From Desulfobacterales bacterium (GTDB lineage: Bacteria; Desulfobacterota; Desulfobacteria; Desulfobacterales; Desulfolunaceae): a stretch of DNA of 64,000 nt. A model generated the notes under the pieces. It worked only from the letters and a program-made list of their open reading frames with translations, did not search any database and had not been told where the DNA came from. Positions 22,576 to 33,238 of this stretch are shown one piece after another. How positions within the stretch are numbered: position 1 is the first letter of the stretch; each line of letters starts with the position of its first letter. Made by a program: the position numbers and the translations under genes. The DNA is taken from NCBI GenBank assembly GCA_022360815.1, contig JAKSCC010000310.1:39028-103027 (forward strand), written 5' to 3'.

Positions 22576-25047
22576 TTAAACAGGTCGTTCCCCATTGAGA
22601 GGGGAGAGAAAGGGAATCGTACAGGTGATGGTGGTGCCCTTATCGAGTTCAGAAGAGATTGACAAAGAGCCCCCAGCCAGTGCGGCGCGCTCGGTCATTC
22701 CCGTAAGACCAAACCCTGTATGCCTCTTCTCTTCGGCGTCAAACCCGGCCCCATTGTCCACAATTGTCACCGTAAGGCCGCTTTCACCCGTGTGAAGGGT
22801 CACGTCAACACGGCATGCCTGTGCATGTCGAGCGACGTTGGTCAAAGCCTCCTGAACAATACGGTAAACGGCCGTCGAGACCCCTTCTCTCTCTTCATAG
22901 GCACCCGTATGCCGGCATACCGACGCCACTCCCGTATGGGCTTCAAAATCGGCCACCAGAGATTCAAGCGCAGCCACAAGCCCCAGGTCATCTAAGATTA
23001 CCGGGCGAAGTCGGTACGCCATGCTGCGTACATCTTCAATGGTTTTATCAACAAGTTGACGCATGGATGCTGCACGTGTTGTTCCTTCAGCATCGCCTGA
23101 AGAGAGCCGTCTCTCCAACCACACCGCATCCATACGAAGCACAGTCAAGACCTGCCCCAGTTCATCATGGAGCTCTCGGGCCATGGAAGCCCGCTCCCTC
23201 TCCTGAGATGCCATAATGCTTCCCGAGAGAGAGCGCAATTGATCTTGTGTCTGTTGAAGTTCTGTCACATCGGTGGAGACCGAACAGATCCCTGAAATCG
23301 ACCCATCTTCATGGTAAAAGGGAAACTTTGTGGAGAGCCAGGTCAAACGTCCCTTTGCTCCCGGAGTCCACTCGGTCACTTGAATCACTCGATTCTCCTC
23401 AATCACCCTCTGATCATGGGTTGTAAACTGATCGGCCACACGGCGCGGAAGAACTTCATGGGCCGAGAGCCCCACCACCTTCGAAGCTGTCACAGAGAAT
23501 ATCTTTTCAAAAAACGTATTGACCAGCCGAAAGGTTCCATCGGGGTTTTTAACGTAGATCAGGGCCGGGGTGTGCTCAAAAATGGCCGTAATCTCTTTGG
23601 TCCTTTTTCTTACCAAAACTTCAAGCTCACGCGAGTAGTGGCTGAGCTTCTCTTTGGCCGCCTCCAAGGCACGCCTGGCACGGTTGCGATCGGTCACATC
23701 CACTGAAACGGCAATGGAGCGCTCGACCTCTCCCGCTTCATTTCGCAACCCATACCCTGAGGTAAGAATGTCGATTAGTGATCCATCGCGCCTTACAAAC
23801 TGATACGGAATATTCCGCACCACCCCTTCCCTAAAAAAAGTAGGCAATACCTGGGTCTCTGCCCGCTCTCTGGAAGCTTCTGTAAAAAAATCGGTCAAGG
23901 GTCTGCCGATCACTTCAGGCCTTGAGTACCCTGTCCACTCCAACCAGAAATCACTAACGGTAATCAGCTTTCCCTCACGATTGATTGAGTGGAGCATGGC
24001 TGGCGTGTGATGGTATATGCTTCTGTAGCGCTTTTCACTGTCCCGAAGCGCCCCTTCGGCCATCACACGCCGCCGAATCTCCAAAGAAGCCATTCTGTAA
24101 AGCACCACAATCAACGCCCCGATACAGGCGGAGAGCATTACCACCACCCATGTGGTGGTACGGATAAGCGGCGCGAAGACCAACTCTGAAATGTCGGAGA
24201 GACTACGAAGGTGAAGCACTTCCCACCCCTTAAAACCCGGCACCGACGCACGGTTCAAGAGGTAGCGATACCCAAAGACGTCCAGCAGTTCTCCTTTTTG
24301 ATTGAATTGAAAACCAGACCAGCCCCAGGGCCCCTCTCCAAATTGACGTGATGCGGCCAGGCCCTCTACAGAGTCTGAAGGCAATGCATTAAAAAGAGTA
24401 TAGAGATAGCTGGATCTATTGGAGATAAAAATCATGCCATGGGGATCGATCACAAAAACGGCCTCATGAAGACCCGAAAGACGATCCCGCTCCACCTGTT
24501 CAATAGAGACTTTCAATACCACCACCCCAAGTATTCGATACCCATCTTCGCTGTAGACGGGATGGCTGCAATAAGCGCCTCTTCGCATTGAGGTAACCCC
24601 CAATGCCAAATAGTTCACCGCCTGCCCCTCAACTCCCCTTTTAAAATAGGGACGAAATGAGAAATCTTTTCCAACAAAGCTTTCAGGCGTTTTGCGATTG
24701 CTGGAAGCAAGGGTGATACCTGAAAGATCCATCAGGTAGGCAGCCTCCAGGCCCAGGGCATCGGCGTAGTTATCCAACACCTGGTTTGCTTCCATCAGAT
24801 GAGAGCGCGTCCTCGACTCCAGATAGTTTCGCAGGGGAGGCATACGCGACAATGCCTTGACCGGTTTAATATTTTCGGAAAAATAGGAACCAAGATGCCG
24901 GCTGAGCATCTCCACACGCACCTCAGCCTGATAGTTGGCGTCTTTGAGCGTAGAGCGTTTGAGGGAGAGGTAGTAGAACCAGCAGCTCAACAGCGCAGAG
25001 ACAAAGGCTAGAAAAGAGAGGGTCAAAAGAATTCTCTTCAGCTTCAT
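22576..25047 (-). CDS. Membrane sensor histidine kinase (extracytoplasmic sensor + PAS + HisKA_3/HATPase)
   Basis: Two TM segments flanking a Cache-like domain, PAS repeats, ERASMARELHDELGQVLTVLRMD, DNGAGFD ATPase motif. Confidence 0.9.
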   Translation of the reverse strand: MKLKRILLTLSFLAFVSALLSCWFYYLSLKRSTLKDANYQAEVRVEMLSRHLGSYFSENIKPVKALSRMPPLRNYLESRTRSHLMEANQVLDNYADALGLEAAYLMDLSGITLASSNRKTPESFVGKDFSFRPYFKRGVEGQAVNYLALGVTSMRRGAYCSHPVYSEDGYRILGVVVLKVSIEQVERDRLSGLHEAVFVIDPHGMIFISNRSSYLYTLFNALPSDSVEGLAASRQFGEGPWGWSGFQFNQKGELLDVFGYRYLLNRASVPGFKGWEVLHLRSLSDISELVFAPLIRTTTWVVVMLSACIGALIVVLYRMASLEIRRRVMAEGALRDSEKRYRSIYHHTPAMLHSINREGKLITVSDFWLEWTGYSRPEVIGRPLTDFFTEASRERAETQVLPTFFREGVVRNIPYQFVRRDGSLIDILTSGYGLRNEAGEVERSIAVSVDVTDRNRARRALEAAKEKLSHYSRELEVLVRKRTKEITAIFEHTPALIYVKNPDGTFRLVNTFFEKIFSVTASKVVGLSAHEVLPRRVADQFTTHDQRVIEENRVIQVTEWTPGAKGRLTWLSTKFPFYHEDGSISGICSVSTDVTELQQTQDQLRSLSGSIMASQERERASMARELHDELGQVLTVLRMDAVWLERRLSSGDAEGTTRAASMRQLVDKTIEDVRSMAYRLRPVILDDLGLVAALESLVADFEAHTGVASVCRHTGAYEEREGVSTAVYRIVQEALTNVARHAQACRVDVTLHTGESGLTVTIVDNGAGFDAEEKRHTGFGLTGMTERAALAGGSLSISSELDKGTTITCTIPFLSPLNGERPV

Positions 25048-25420
25048 GACTCACCTGTTAACGGTATTGACAAGGGACTCTTGTGGTAACAGACAACGTA
25101 CCATAAGTTCGATGCCCTTGTAAAAAAGTCGATACCCCCATGGGCTTTTTCTTAAGTCATCAAAATAAAATCAACCGTCTTGTTTTGTCTTGAGCACCTC
25201 ACCAAAACCACCGCACACCATGGAAGATTCCCTATTCATTTAATCATGTTACCCAAAACCAACATTATTGGTTTATCAAAAATAAAACTATGAAAGATTA
25301 ACACATTGACTTTCTCTACGTTGACAATCTGAGAATTCATGATATATGTGTAAAATCCTATAAACAATGTACCAGCAAACTTATCAATAGACAGCAATAG
25401 TTACGAACGAGGCACACGCG

Positions 25421-25909
25421 TTGGAAAATGAACAAGAAATCAAACGTCTTGTAGGCGCCATTCGAAGATTCTATCGGGTGGTCCAACATGACGGCTCCAA
25501 AGAGAGCAAACAGTTCGGCCTCACCAGCGCCCAAAGTCACGTGCTTCGAACCCTCTATTATGTCGGGCCCCTCTCTTCTGTGGATCTCAGCCGCCACCTC
25601 TATGTGACGGCATCCAACATGACGGGGCTCATTGACCGCTTGGAAAAAAAAGAGCTGGTTTCCAGAGTTCGCAAAGAGGGGGATCGACGTGTCACCCTCA
25701 TCACCCTCACCGCAAAGGGACTGGGAGTCGCCCAAAGCCTTCCGGACCCGCTGGAGACCAAACTCATATCAGGTCTCGGCCATATGCCCGTGGAGCAGGT
25801 GAGTCAGCTCAACGATGCCATGGAACAAATTCTCTCCCTTCTCAATGTAGAGAATGGTGAAAACTGCGATCTTCCCATGGGCCTTGACACCCAGGCGACC
25901 ACCTCCTAA
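25421..25909 (+). CDS. MarR-family transcriptional regulator (TTG start)
   Basis: wHTH SSVDLSRHLYVTASNMTGLIDRLEKKELVSRVRKEGDRRVTLITLTAKG. Confidence 0.9.
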   Translation: MENEQEIKRLVGAIRRFYRVVQHDGSKESKQFGLTSAQSHVLRTLYYVGPLSSVDLSRHLYVTASNMTGLIDRLEKKELVSRVRKEGDRRVTLITLTAKGLGVAQSLPDPLETKLISGLGHMPVEQVSQLNDAMEQILSLLNVENGENCDLPMGLDTQATTS

Positions 25910-26084
25910 TCCCACCCTCCTGCTGGCTGCATCAAAAATGTTGAGCCGTCCAATGATCTATCTGTTGTCGTTTTCAACCATCTAAAACAACCGATCAAAC
26001 AGAATCATCTGGACTCACACAGTATCGATCATCGCGAAGCCGTATCGTTTCAACGAGGTCGTGTCATTCTTTTATGGAGGACGT

Positions 26085-27671
26085 ATGACGAAGTGGAAGC
26101 AGTTGGAAGCCGAGCATAAGAAGGGACGCATAACGCGTCGTGAATTTATTCAAAGGGCAGCTGCCCTGGGTATTACCCTGACCGCTTTTTCTGGACTCAC
26201 TCCCCCTTCTCTTTTTGCATCAGAAGGACCAAAAAAAGGGGGACGCTTTCGCATGGGGGTTTCCGGTGCATCCACGACAGAGACCCTGGCAATCACAGGC
26301 CTTTCCGGCATTATGATGGAAAATGTGGTTTACGGCCAGCTGGGCAACAGCCTTCTTGAGATAGATGCCAATGGCAACATCGGGTATGAGCTTGCCACGA
26401 GCTACGAAGCATCCCCTGACGCCAAAAACTGGACCTTCAAACTTCAAAAGGGCGTTACCTTCCACAACGGAAAATCCCTCACCGCAGAGGATGTGATCCA
26501 TTCCATCAACCTTCACCGCGGTTCAAAAAGCAAATCGGCAGCCAAGGCCATTGCGGCTCCCATCGAAAATATTGTCAAGGTAGACCCCTGGACCGTTCGG
26601 TTTGAGCTCAACGGCCCCAATGCTGACTTTCCCTTCACCCTTACAGACTATCACATGGTGATTGTTCCAGAGGGAAGTGACGGCAGTGACGGGATCTTTA
26701 CCGGTCCGTACAAGCTCAAAGAGTTAAAACCCGGGGTACGGGTTCTTGCCACTCGAAATGAAAATTACTTTCAAAATGACCGCGGCTGGTTTGATGAGGT
26801 GGAGACCCTTGGCATCAACGATGCCAACGCTCGAATCAACGCCCTTAAAACCGGCCAGGTGGACGTGATCGACCGCTGTGAACTGAAAATGCTTCGTTTT
26901 CTTGAGCGCACCCCCGGACTTCAGATCATTAAAGGCAAAGGGTACAAACACTTTTCGTTTCCCATGCTGACCGATCAATCTCCGTTCAGCGATAACAATG
27001 TCCGCATGGCTCTCAAACATGCCGTGGACCGCGAGCAACTTGTAAAGGCCGTCTTCAGAGGTTATGCCGCCGTGGGCAACGACCACCCCATCAGTCCTGC
27101 CAACCGATATCACGCAACAGACCTTCCCCAGCGAGCCTACGACCCGGACAAAGCCAAATTCTACCTTAAGAAAGCGGGCCTCAGTCGATTGGAAGTTCCC
27201 CTTCACGTTGCTGATACGGCCTTTATGGGTGCGGTGGATTCCGGCCTTCTCTTTCGAGAAAGCGCTGCCAAAGCTGGGATTGACCTGAAAGTGGTCAGAG
27301 AACCCGAAGATGGCTACTGGAGCAATGTCTGGCTTAAAAAACCTTTTTGCGCCTGCTTTTGGGCAGGCCGTGCCGTGGAAGACATGATGTTCACCACCGC
27401 TTATGCCGCAGGCGCCCCATGGAACGATACACGATGGGCCCACCCACGATTCAACGAACTGCTGGTGGCTGCCCGTGGAGAGCTTGACAAAACCAAGCGG
27501 CAGACCATGTACACCGAAATGCAGCAACTCCTGCGTGACGAAGGTGGGGTTATCATTCCAGCTTTTGGTATGAACATTGCCGTGGCCAGCTCAAAAGTAA
27601 AATTCAACTCTGTTGCCCCCAACTTGGAGCTTGATGGTTTACGGGCGTCCCAACGCTGGTGGTTTAAATAA
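26085..27671 (+). CDS. Peptide ABC transporter substrate-binding protein with Tat-type signal
   Basis: RITRREFIQRAAALGITLTAFSGL twin-arginine signal; SBP_bac_5-like body (YELATSYEASPDAKNWTFKLQKGVTFHNGKSLTAEDV). Confidence 0.9.
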   Translation: MTKWKQLEAEHKKGRITRREFIQRAAALGITLTAFSGLTPPSLFASEGPKKGGRFRMGVSGASTTETLAITGLSGIMMENVVYGQLGNSLLEIDANGNIGYELATSYEASPDAKNWTFKLQKGVTFHNGKSLTAEDVIHSINLHRGSKSKSAAKAIAAPIENIVKVDPWTVRFELNGPNADFPFTLTDYHMVIVPEGSDGSDGIFTGPYKLKELKPGVRVLATRNENYFQNDRGWFDEVETLGINDANARINALKTGQVDVIDRCELKMLRFLERTPGLQIIKGKGYKHFSFPMLTDQSPFSDNNVRMALKHAVDREQLVKAVFRGYAAVGNDHPISPANRYHATDLPQRAYDPDKAKFYLKKAGLSRLEVPLHVADTAFMGAVDSGLLFRESAAKAGIDLKVVREPEDGYWSNVWLKKPFCACFWAGRAVEDMMFTTAYAAGAPWNDTRWAHPRFNELLVAARGELDKTKRQTMYTEMQQLLRDEGGVIIPAFGMNIAVASSKVKFNSVAPNLELDGLRASQRWWFK

Positions 27672-27880
27672 AACCATAAAAAACCGACACGCGCCTCTGC
27701 AGATGGGTTCCTGTAAAAGAGGCGCTTCTTGCAACACAACCAAGACAAGGAGGAATTGAAAGCGCGTCCCCAAAGGCTTTTCGCATTATTACTAAAAAAG
27801 CTTGTAAAGGATCACTTTCCGCCCTGCAGACACCCCGGCCCTTATCTCTTCTCGTTTAAGAAGGTTTCAAGAGAACCCCG

Positions 27881-28897
27881 GTGGGTGGCACGGCACCCGG
27901 TATGACTGTTTCCCAATTTGCCTTAAAACGGATACCCTTTCGCCACCCCGTTGCCATCATGATCGCCAAGCGACTGGGCATTGGCCTTGCTATCTTATGG
28001 ATCATCTCTCTTCTCATCTTTGCGGGAGTTGAAGCCCTGCCCGGTGACCTGGCCGAGGCGGTGCTGGGACAAAGTGCCCTTCCCGAAACCGTGGCAGCCT
28101 TCAGAAAAGAGCTTAAACTCGATCTGCCCGCCCATGTCCGCTACGTCTCCTGGCTGGGGGATGTGCTTCATGGAGACCTTGGCAACTCCCTTGCCAGCGG
28201 AAAGCCCATCACAGAGCTGATTGGATGGCGTTTTAAAAACACCCTTTTCCTGGCTGGTAGCACAGCCGCCGTTGCCATTCCCCTGGCTCTTTTTCTTGGC
28301 ATGATCTCTGCGCTTTATCGAGAGAGTTGGCTGGACAAAACACTCTCCATCAGCACGTTAAGCGCCATCTCGTTTCCCGAATTTTTTGTGGGCTATATCC
28401 TCATCACCCTTTTCTCCGTCAAAATGGGACTTTTTCCCAGCATCTCATCCATCTCATCAGAGATGTCCTTTCTGCAAAAAGTCCATGCCATTGCCCTGCC
28501 CTGCTTGACTCTCACCCTGGTGGTACTGGCCCACATGATGCGCATGACCCGAGCGGCACTGATCAACGTTATGGATCTTCCCTTTATTGAAATGGCCCGT
28601 CTCAAGGGAATGTCAAGACGCCGCATTGTCTTCTACCATGCCTTGCCCAATGCCCTGGCTCCCATCATCAATGTCATTGCCATCAACCTGGCTTATCTGG
28701 TGGTAGGGGTGGTGGTGGTGGAGGTCGTCTTTGTCTACCCGGGCTTGGGTCAGCTGCTTGTGGATTCGGTTTCCAAACGAGACCTGCCCCTTGTACAGGC
28801 CTCCGGTCTCATTTTCGCCGTCACCTACGTGGGCCTCAACCTTGCCGCCGATATTCTTTCCATGATCAGCAACCCGCGCCTGCGGCATCCGAATTAA
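27881..28897 (+). CDS. Peptide ABC transporter permease (DppB-like)
   Basis: ARLKGMSRRRIVFYHALPNALAPIINVIAINLAYLVVGVVVVEVVFVYPGLGQLL. Confidence 0.92.
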   Translation: MGGTAPGMTVSQFALKRIPFRHPVAIMIAKRLGIGLAILWIISLLIFAGVEALPGDLAEAVLGQSALPETVAAFRKELKLDLPAHVRYVSWLGDVLHGDLGNSLASGKPITELIGWRFKNTLFLAGSTAAVAIPLALFLGMISALYRESWLDKTLSISTLSAISFPEFFVGYILITLFSVKMGLFPSISSISSEMSFLQKVHAIALPCLTLTLVVLAHMMRMTRAALINVMDLPFIEMARLKGMSRRRIVFYHALPNALAPIINVIAINLAYLVVGVVVVEVVFVYPGLGQLLVDSVSKRDLPLVQASGLIFAVTYVGLNLAADILSMISNPRLRHPN

Positions 28898-28909
28898 GGG
28901 GGAAAGTCC

Positions 28910-29728
28910 ATGAGTGTTTTGGCTGTAAAAGCGATCAAAAAACGAATCTCCATCAGCGCCACCCTGGGCCTTATCATTATCTGTGTCAATCTCTCCATGT
29001 TTATTCTGGCACCCCTTTTGGCTCCCTATGGCGAAACCCAGGTGGTTGGAGATGTTTGGCTTCCCGCATCCCAAGAATTTCTTCTTGGCACCGATCATAT
29101 TGGCCGGGACCTTCTCTCTCGCATCCTCTTTGGGGCTCGAAATACCATCGGTCTTGCCCTTGCTATCACAGGCATCGCCTTTTTTGTGGGAACCTTTGCC
29201 GGCTTTGTGGCTGCGACTTTGAAAGGCTGGACCGATCAGTTTCTGGGACGACTGGTCGATATCATCATGGCCTTTCCGCCTCTGATTTTTGCCTTGATGA
29301 TTCTTTCGGTGATGGGAACTTCGGTTCCGGTGCTTGTCTGTGTCATCTCACTGCTTGATGCCACCCGTGTTTTCAGACTCGCCCGTGCCGTTGCCATGGA
29401 CATTGAAGTGATGCCCTATGTCGAGGCCGCCAGACTCAGGGGCGAAGGAATCTGGTGGGTCATGCGAAAAGAGATTCTTCCCAACGCCTTGCCTCCGCTT
29501 GTTGCCGAATTCGGCATGCGGTTCTGTTTTGTGTTTCTCTTTATCAGCGCCTTAAGCTTTCTAGGATTGGGTATTCAGCCCCCCACAGCCGATTGGGGAT
29601 CCATGGTGCGGGAAAATGCCGGGGCCATCACCTTTGGAATTCCTGTGGCCCTGTGGCCCGCTTCGGCCATCGCCCTTCTCACCATTGGGGTCAACCTTGT
29701 GGTGGACTGGTTTTTAAGCAAAAAATAG
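28910..29728 (+). CDS. Peptide ABC transporter permease (DppC-like)
   Basis: LGTDHIGRDLLSRILFGARNTI; EAARLRGEGIWWVMRKEILPNALPPL; FLGLGIQPPTADWGSMV. Confidence 0.92.
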   Translation: MSVLAVKAIKKRISISATLGLIIICVNLSMFILAPLLAPYGETQVVGDVWLPASQEFLLGTDHIGRDLLSRILFGARNTIGLALAITGIAFFVGTFAGFVAATLKGWTDQFLGRLVDIIMAFPPLIFALMILSVMGTSVPVLVCVISLLDATRVFRLARAVAMDIEVMPYVEAARLRGEGIWWVMRKEILPNALPPLVAEFGMRFCFVFLFISALSFLGLGIQPPTADWGSMVRENAGAITFGIPVALWPASAIALLTIGVNLVVDWFLSKK

Positions 29729-29778
29729 AGACCTCGCAAAAAGACCCGCTGGTTCAACAAAACTAAAAGGAAAAAGAG

Positions 29779-31401
29779 ATGAATGCCAAAAAAAGAGCAC
29801 CGCTTCTAAGCATGAAGCAGATTCAAATATCCGCAGGCAAAAAAGAAAATGAAAAAAACATTATTCACGGACTAAACCTTACCCTGCAACGGGGTGAAGT
29901 TCTGGGACTGATTGGGGAGTCTGGCGCAGGAAAGTCCACACTGGGCCTTGCCGCCATGGGCTACACGCGAGGAGGTTGCCACATTTCATCGGGTTCCATC
30001 CTCTTTGACGGACAAGAGCTCACCACCCTAAGCCAATCCGACCTGCGAAAGCTTTGGGGCACCCGAATCGCCTATGTGGCCCAGAGTTCTGCCGCCTCGT
30101 TCAACCCGGCCCACACCCTTATGCGTCAGTTTACAGAAGTGCCGGTACAGCACGGAATTACAGGTAAATCTTCCGCCCAAAAGCGTGCAAAAAACCTCTA
30201 CCAAGCCCTTCAGCTCCCCCAGCCCGAAACCATTGGAAGCCGCTACCCCCACCAGGTCTCTGGAGGCCAACTCCAACGGGCCATGGTGGCCATGGCCATG
30301 GCCGCAGATCCAGATATTATTATCTTTGACGAACCCACCACCGCCCTGGACGTGACCACCCAGATTGAAGTGCTGGCCGCCATCCGTGAGGTGATTCGAG
30401 GAAAAGATACCGCCGCCATCTATATCAGTCACGATCTGGCCGTAGTAGCTCAACTGGCCGATCGCATCATGGTTCTCAAAGATGGGCACCTCGTAGAAGA
30501 GGGAGATGCCACAAAACTTCTTGAAAAACCACGGGAAACCTACACGCGAGAGCTCATCTCTGTTCGTCTCAAACGCAAAAAAACGGCACCAGAGGATTTG
30601 AATCGCACCACCCTTTTAAAAATTGAGGATATTACGGCCGGATACAAACGAGGTGTGACGGTTCTAAGAAACATCTCGTTGCATGTGAAGCGAGGCAGCA
30701 CCGTTGCTGTGGTGGGTGAGTCAGGAAGTGGCAAAAGCACGCTTGCCCGTGTCATTACCGGACTTTTGCCGCCAACCAAAGGCCGCATTCGTTTTGGAGG
30801 CGATCTTCTCAAACCTCGATCATCCCAAAGGGATCGAGACACCTTAAGACGCCTTCAGATGATCTACCAGATGCCTGATGTGGCCGTAAACCCACGCCAG
30901 ACCATTGAGACCATCATCGGCCGTCCATTGGCCTTTTACTTTGAAATGAAAAAAGAGGCCATCAGCCAGCGTGTGGCGGAACTTCTGGAGATGGTGGAAT
31001 TGCCCGCCACCTATGCAAAACGGTTTCCTTCGCAGCTCTCCGGCGGTGAAAAGCAGAGAGTCTGCATCGCCAGGGCCCTGGCCGCCGACCCAGAGCTCAT
31101 CATTTGCGATGAGGTGACCTCTGCCCTTGACCAACTGGTGGCCGAAGGGGTGCTGAAGCTTCTCAAAAAACTTCAAGATGAACTGAAGGTCTCCTATCTC
31201 TTCATCACCCACGACCTCAACACCGTGCAAGCCATGGCCGATGATGTGGTGGTGATGTTTGAAGGGAGAATCATTGAACAGGGTACCAGAAAGGAGATCT
31301 TCTCTCCGCCCCACCACGCCTACACGGAAAAACTTCTCTCTTCAGTTCCTGAGATGGACCCCCAATGGCTCGACAACCTTCTCAGCGGACGCGTGGCATA
31401 A
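29779..31401 (+). CDS. Fused tandem peptide ABC ATPase (DppD-DppF-like)
   Basis: Two Walker A (GESGAGKST, GESGSGKST) and two signature motifs (VSGGQ, LSGGE) in one ORF. Confidence 0.93.
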   Translation: MNAKKRAPLLSMKQIQISAGKKENEKNIIHGLNLTLQRGEVLGLIGESGAGKSTLGLAAMGYTRGGCHISSGSILFDGQELTTLSQSDLRKLWGTRIAYVAQSSAASFNPAHTLMRQFTEVPVQHGITGKSSAQKRAKNLYQALQLPQPETIGSRYPHQVSGGQLQRAMVAMAMAADPDIIIFDEPTTALDVTTQIEVLAAIREVIRGKDTAAIYISHDLAVVAQLADRIMVLKDGHLVEEGDATKLLEKPRETYTRELISVRLKRKKTAPEDLNRTTLLKIEDITAGYKRGVTVLRNISLHVKRGSTVAVVGESGSGKSTLARVITGLLPPTKGRIRFGGDLLKPRSSQRDRDTLRRLQMIYQMPDVAVNPRQTIETIIGRPLAFYFEMKKEAISQRVAELLEMVELPATYAKRFPSQLSGGEKQRVCIARALAADPELIICDEVTSALDQLVAEGVLKLLKKLQDELKVSYLFITHDLNTVQAMADDVVVMFEGRIIEQGTRKEIFSPPHHAYTEKLLSSVPEMDPQWLDNLLSGRVA

Positions 31402-31426
31402 ACTATTTAGCGTGCAGAGCCACGTT

Positions 31427-33238
31427 TTATTTCAAGGCACCCAATATGGATTCGGCTAATTTCGGGGTGATGCCAGGAAGGGAAGCGACCTCTTCAACAG
31501 AGGCGTTTTTAAGGGCCGTCACCCCACCGAAATGCTTGATGAGCATGGTTTTTCGCTTCTTCCCCACCCCGGCAACGCCGTCAAGCCTTGAGTGGAGCGA
31601 GTGTTTTCCACGCACCTTTCTCTGAAACGTGATCACAAACCGGTGGACTTCGTCTCGAATGCGCTGAAGAAAGAGAAGGATTTCGCCTTGTCTGCCCATA
31701 TTCACCGGATTGGATCGGTTGGGCAGATAGATTTTATCCTGAGTTTCACCAGCCTCCTCCCGCATTTTGGCAATGCCAATAACGGTAAAGGCCCCCATAA
31801 GTCCCAGCTCTTGCAAAACACGCAAGGCCACATTTAGCTGGCCCTTTCCCCCATCCACCATAAGAAGATCGGGCATATCCGGGCTCTCCAGCCCTTGGGC
31901 AAACCTTCGGGAGAGCACCTCTTCCATAAACGCATAGTCGTCGTGGCCGTCGGCACCACTTTTCATGTGATACGTTCGATAGGCGCTCTTTTTGGGCTGA
32001 CCGTTTTCAAAGACCACCATGGCCGAAACCGGATTGGTTCCCGCCATATTGGAGTTGTCATAGGACTCAATGCGCATGGGAAGCCGATCCATACCCAGCT
32101 TTCGCATCAGAGACTCCAAAACCCGACGATCGGCATCGGCCCCCGAGATCACCTCTGCCAGCTTTTTTTCACCGTTTTTGCGGGCCATCTCCATCACTTT
32201 GGCCTTTTCCCCTCGGCTGGGATAGAGAATCTTTACTTTTCGCTCGGCCACTTCAGAAAGACGCTCCATCATGGCCTCTTCGCCTTCAAAACAATGAGAC
32301 GCAAGAATCTCTTTGGGGGCCGCGTGTTTGGCATAGTATTGAATAAGAAAGTTGGCCAAAACCGTCTCAGGCCCTGCCATGGTCTCCAAAAGATGCTCAC
32401 TGCGGCTCCCCAGAAGCACCCCGCCTCGCACCTGCATCAATGTAATGCAGACCGCAGGCCCCTGCATGCAGACATGGACCACATCCCGATCGCCCTGATC
32501 GGATGCGACCACCACCTGACGTTCCAACGTCTTTTCCACGGCAAAAAGGCGATCCCGAAGCTCGGCCGCCTCTTCAAACCGCTCTTCCTGGGCGGCCTTC
32601 ATCATCCCTTCTCGAATGCTGGCCACCAATTCTGGGGCTCGCCCTTTAAGGAAAAGGACCACCTGCCTCACCATCTCCATGTAACTCTCTCGATCCACCT
32701 CCAAACAGCACGGGGCCAAGCAAAGCCCCATCTGATGGTTGAGACAAGGGCGGGTTCGGCTCTTCAGGGTAGAATCTTTGCATTTCCTCAGTTTGAAGTG
32801 TTTGTTGATAAATTTTAACGTACCATGCACCGCCGCTGAAGAGGTGTACGGACCAAAATAGTAAGCCCCATCCTTTTCTACTTTGCGTACAATAGAAAGC
32901 ATGGGCCAGGGCTCGTTGGGATCGATACGAAGGGATGGATAGCGTTTGTCATCTTTGAGGATGATGTTGTACCGCGGTTTGTACCGGGTGATGAGGCTGT
33001 GCTCTAAGATAAGAGCCTCTTTTTCTGTGGCGGTAACCACCGTCTCCAAAGCGGCCACTTTTTTTACCAAGGCCGCTGTTTTGGGATCGGTATGGGTTCG
33101 GTTAAAGTAGGAAGTCACCCTTTTCTTGAGATTCTTGGCTTTGCCCACATAGATGACCGTGCCTGTTTCGTCTTTGAAGCGGTAAACCCCCGGGTCGGTG
33201 ACCAACTGTTTTAAAGCGCTCTCAATGGCCTCATTCAT
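31427..33238 (-). CDS. uvrC: Excinuclease ABC subunit C
   Basis: GIY-YIG N-term [41 protein letters not shown]-type RNase H region; HhH C-term. Confidence 0.96.
   Translation of the reverse strand: MNEAIESALKQLVTDPGVYRFKDETGTVIYVGKAKNLKKRVTSYFNRTHTDPKTAALVKKVAALETVVTATEKEALILEHSLITRYKPRYNIILKDDKRYPSLRIDPNEPWPMLSIVRKVEKDGAYYFGPYTSSAAVHGTLKFINKHFKLRKCKDSTLKSRTRPCLNHQMGLCLAPCCLEVDRESYMEMVRQVVLFLKGRAPELVASIREGMMKAAQEERFEEAAELRDRLFAVEKTLERQVVVASDQGDRDVVHVCMQGPAVCITLMQVRGGVLLGSRSEHLLETMAGPETVLANFLIQYYAKHAAPKEILASHCFEGEEAMMERLSEVAERKVKILYPSRGEKAKVMEMARKNGEKKLAEVISGADADRRVLESLMRKLGMDRLPMRIESYDNSNMAGTNPVSAMVVFENGQPKKSAYRTYHMKSGADGHDDYAFMEEVLSRRFAQGLESPDMPDLLMVDGGKGQLNVALRVLQELGLMGAFTVIGIAKMREEAGETQDKIYLPNRSNPVNMGRQGEILLFLQRIRDEVHRFVITFQRKVRGKHSLHSRLDGVAGVGKKRKTMLIKHFGGVTALKNASVEEVASLPGITPKLAESILGALK

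Noticed and set aside
26724-27527. 267-aa minus-strand ORF
   Set aside because: Antisense shadow of the peptide-binding protein gene.
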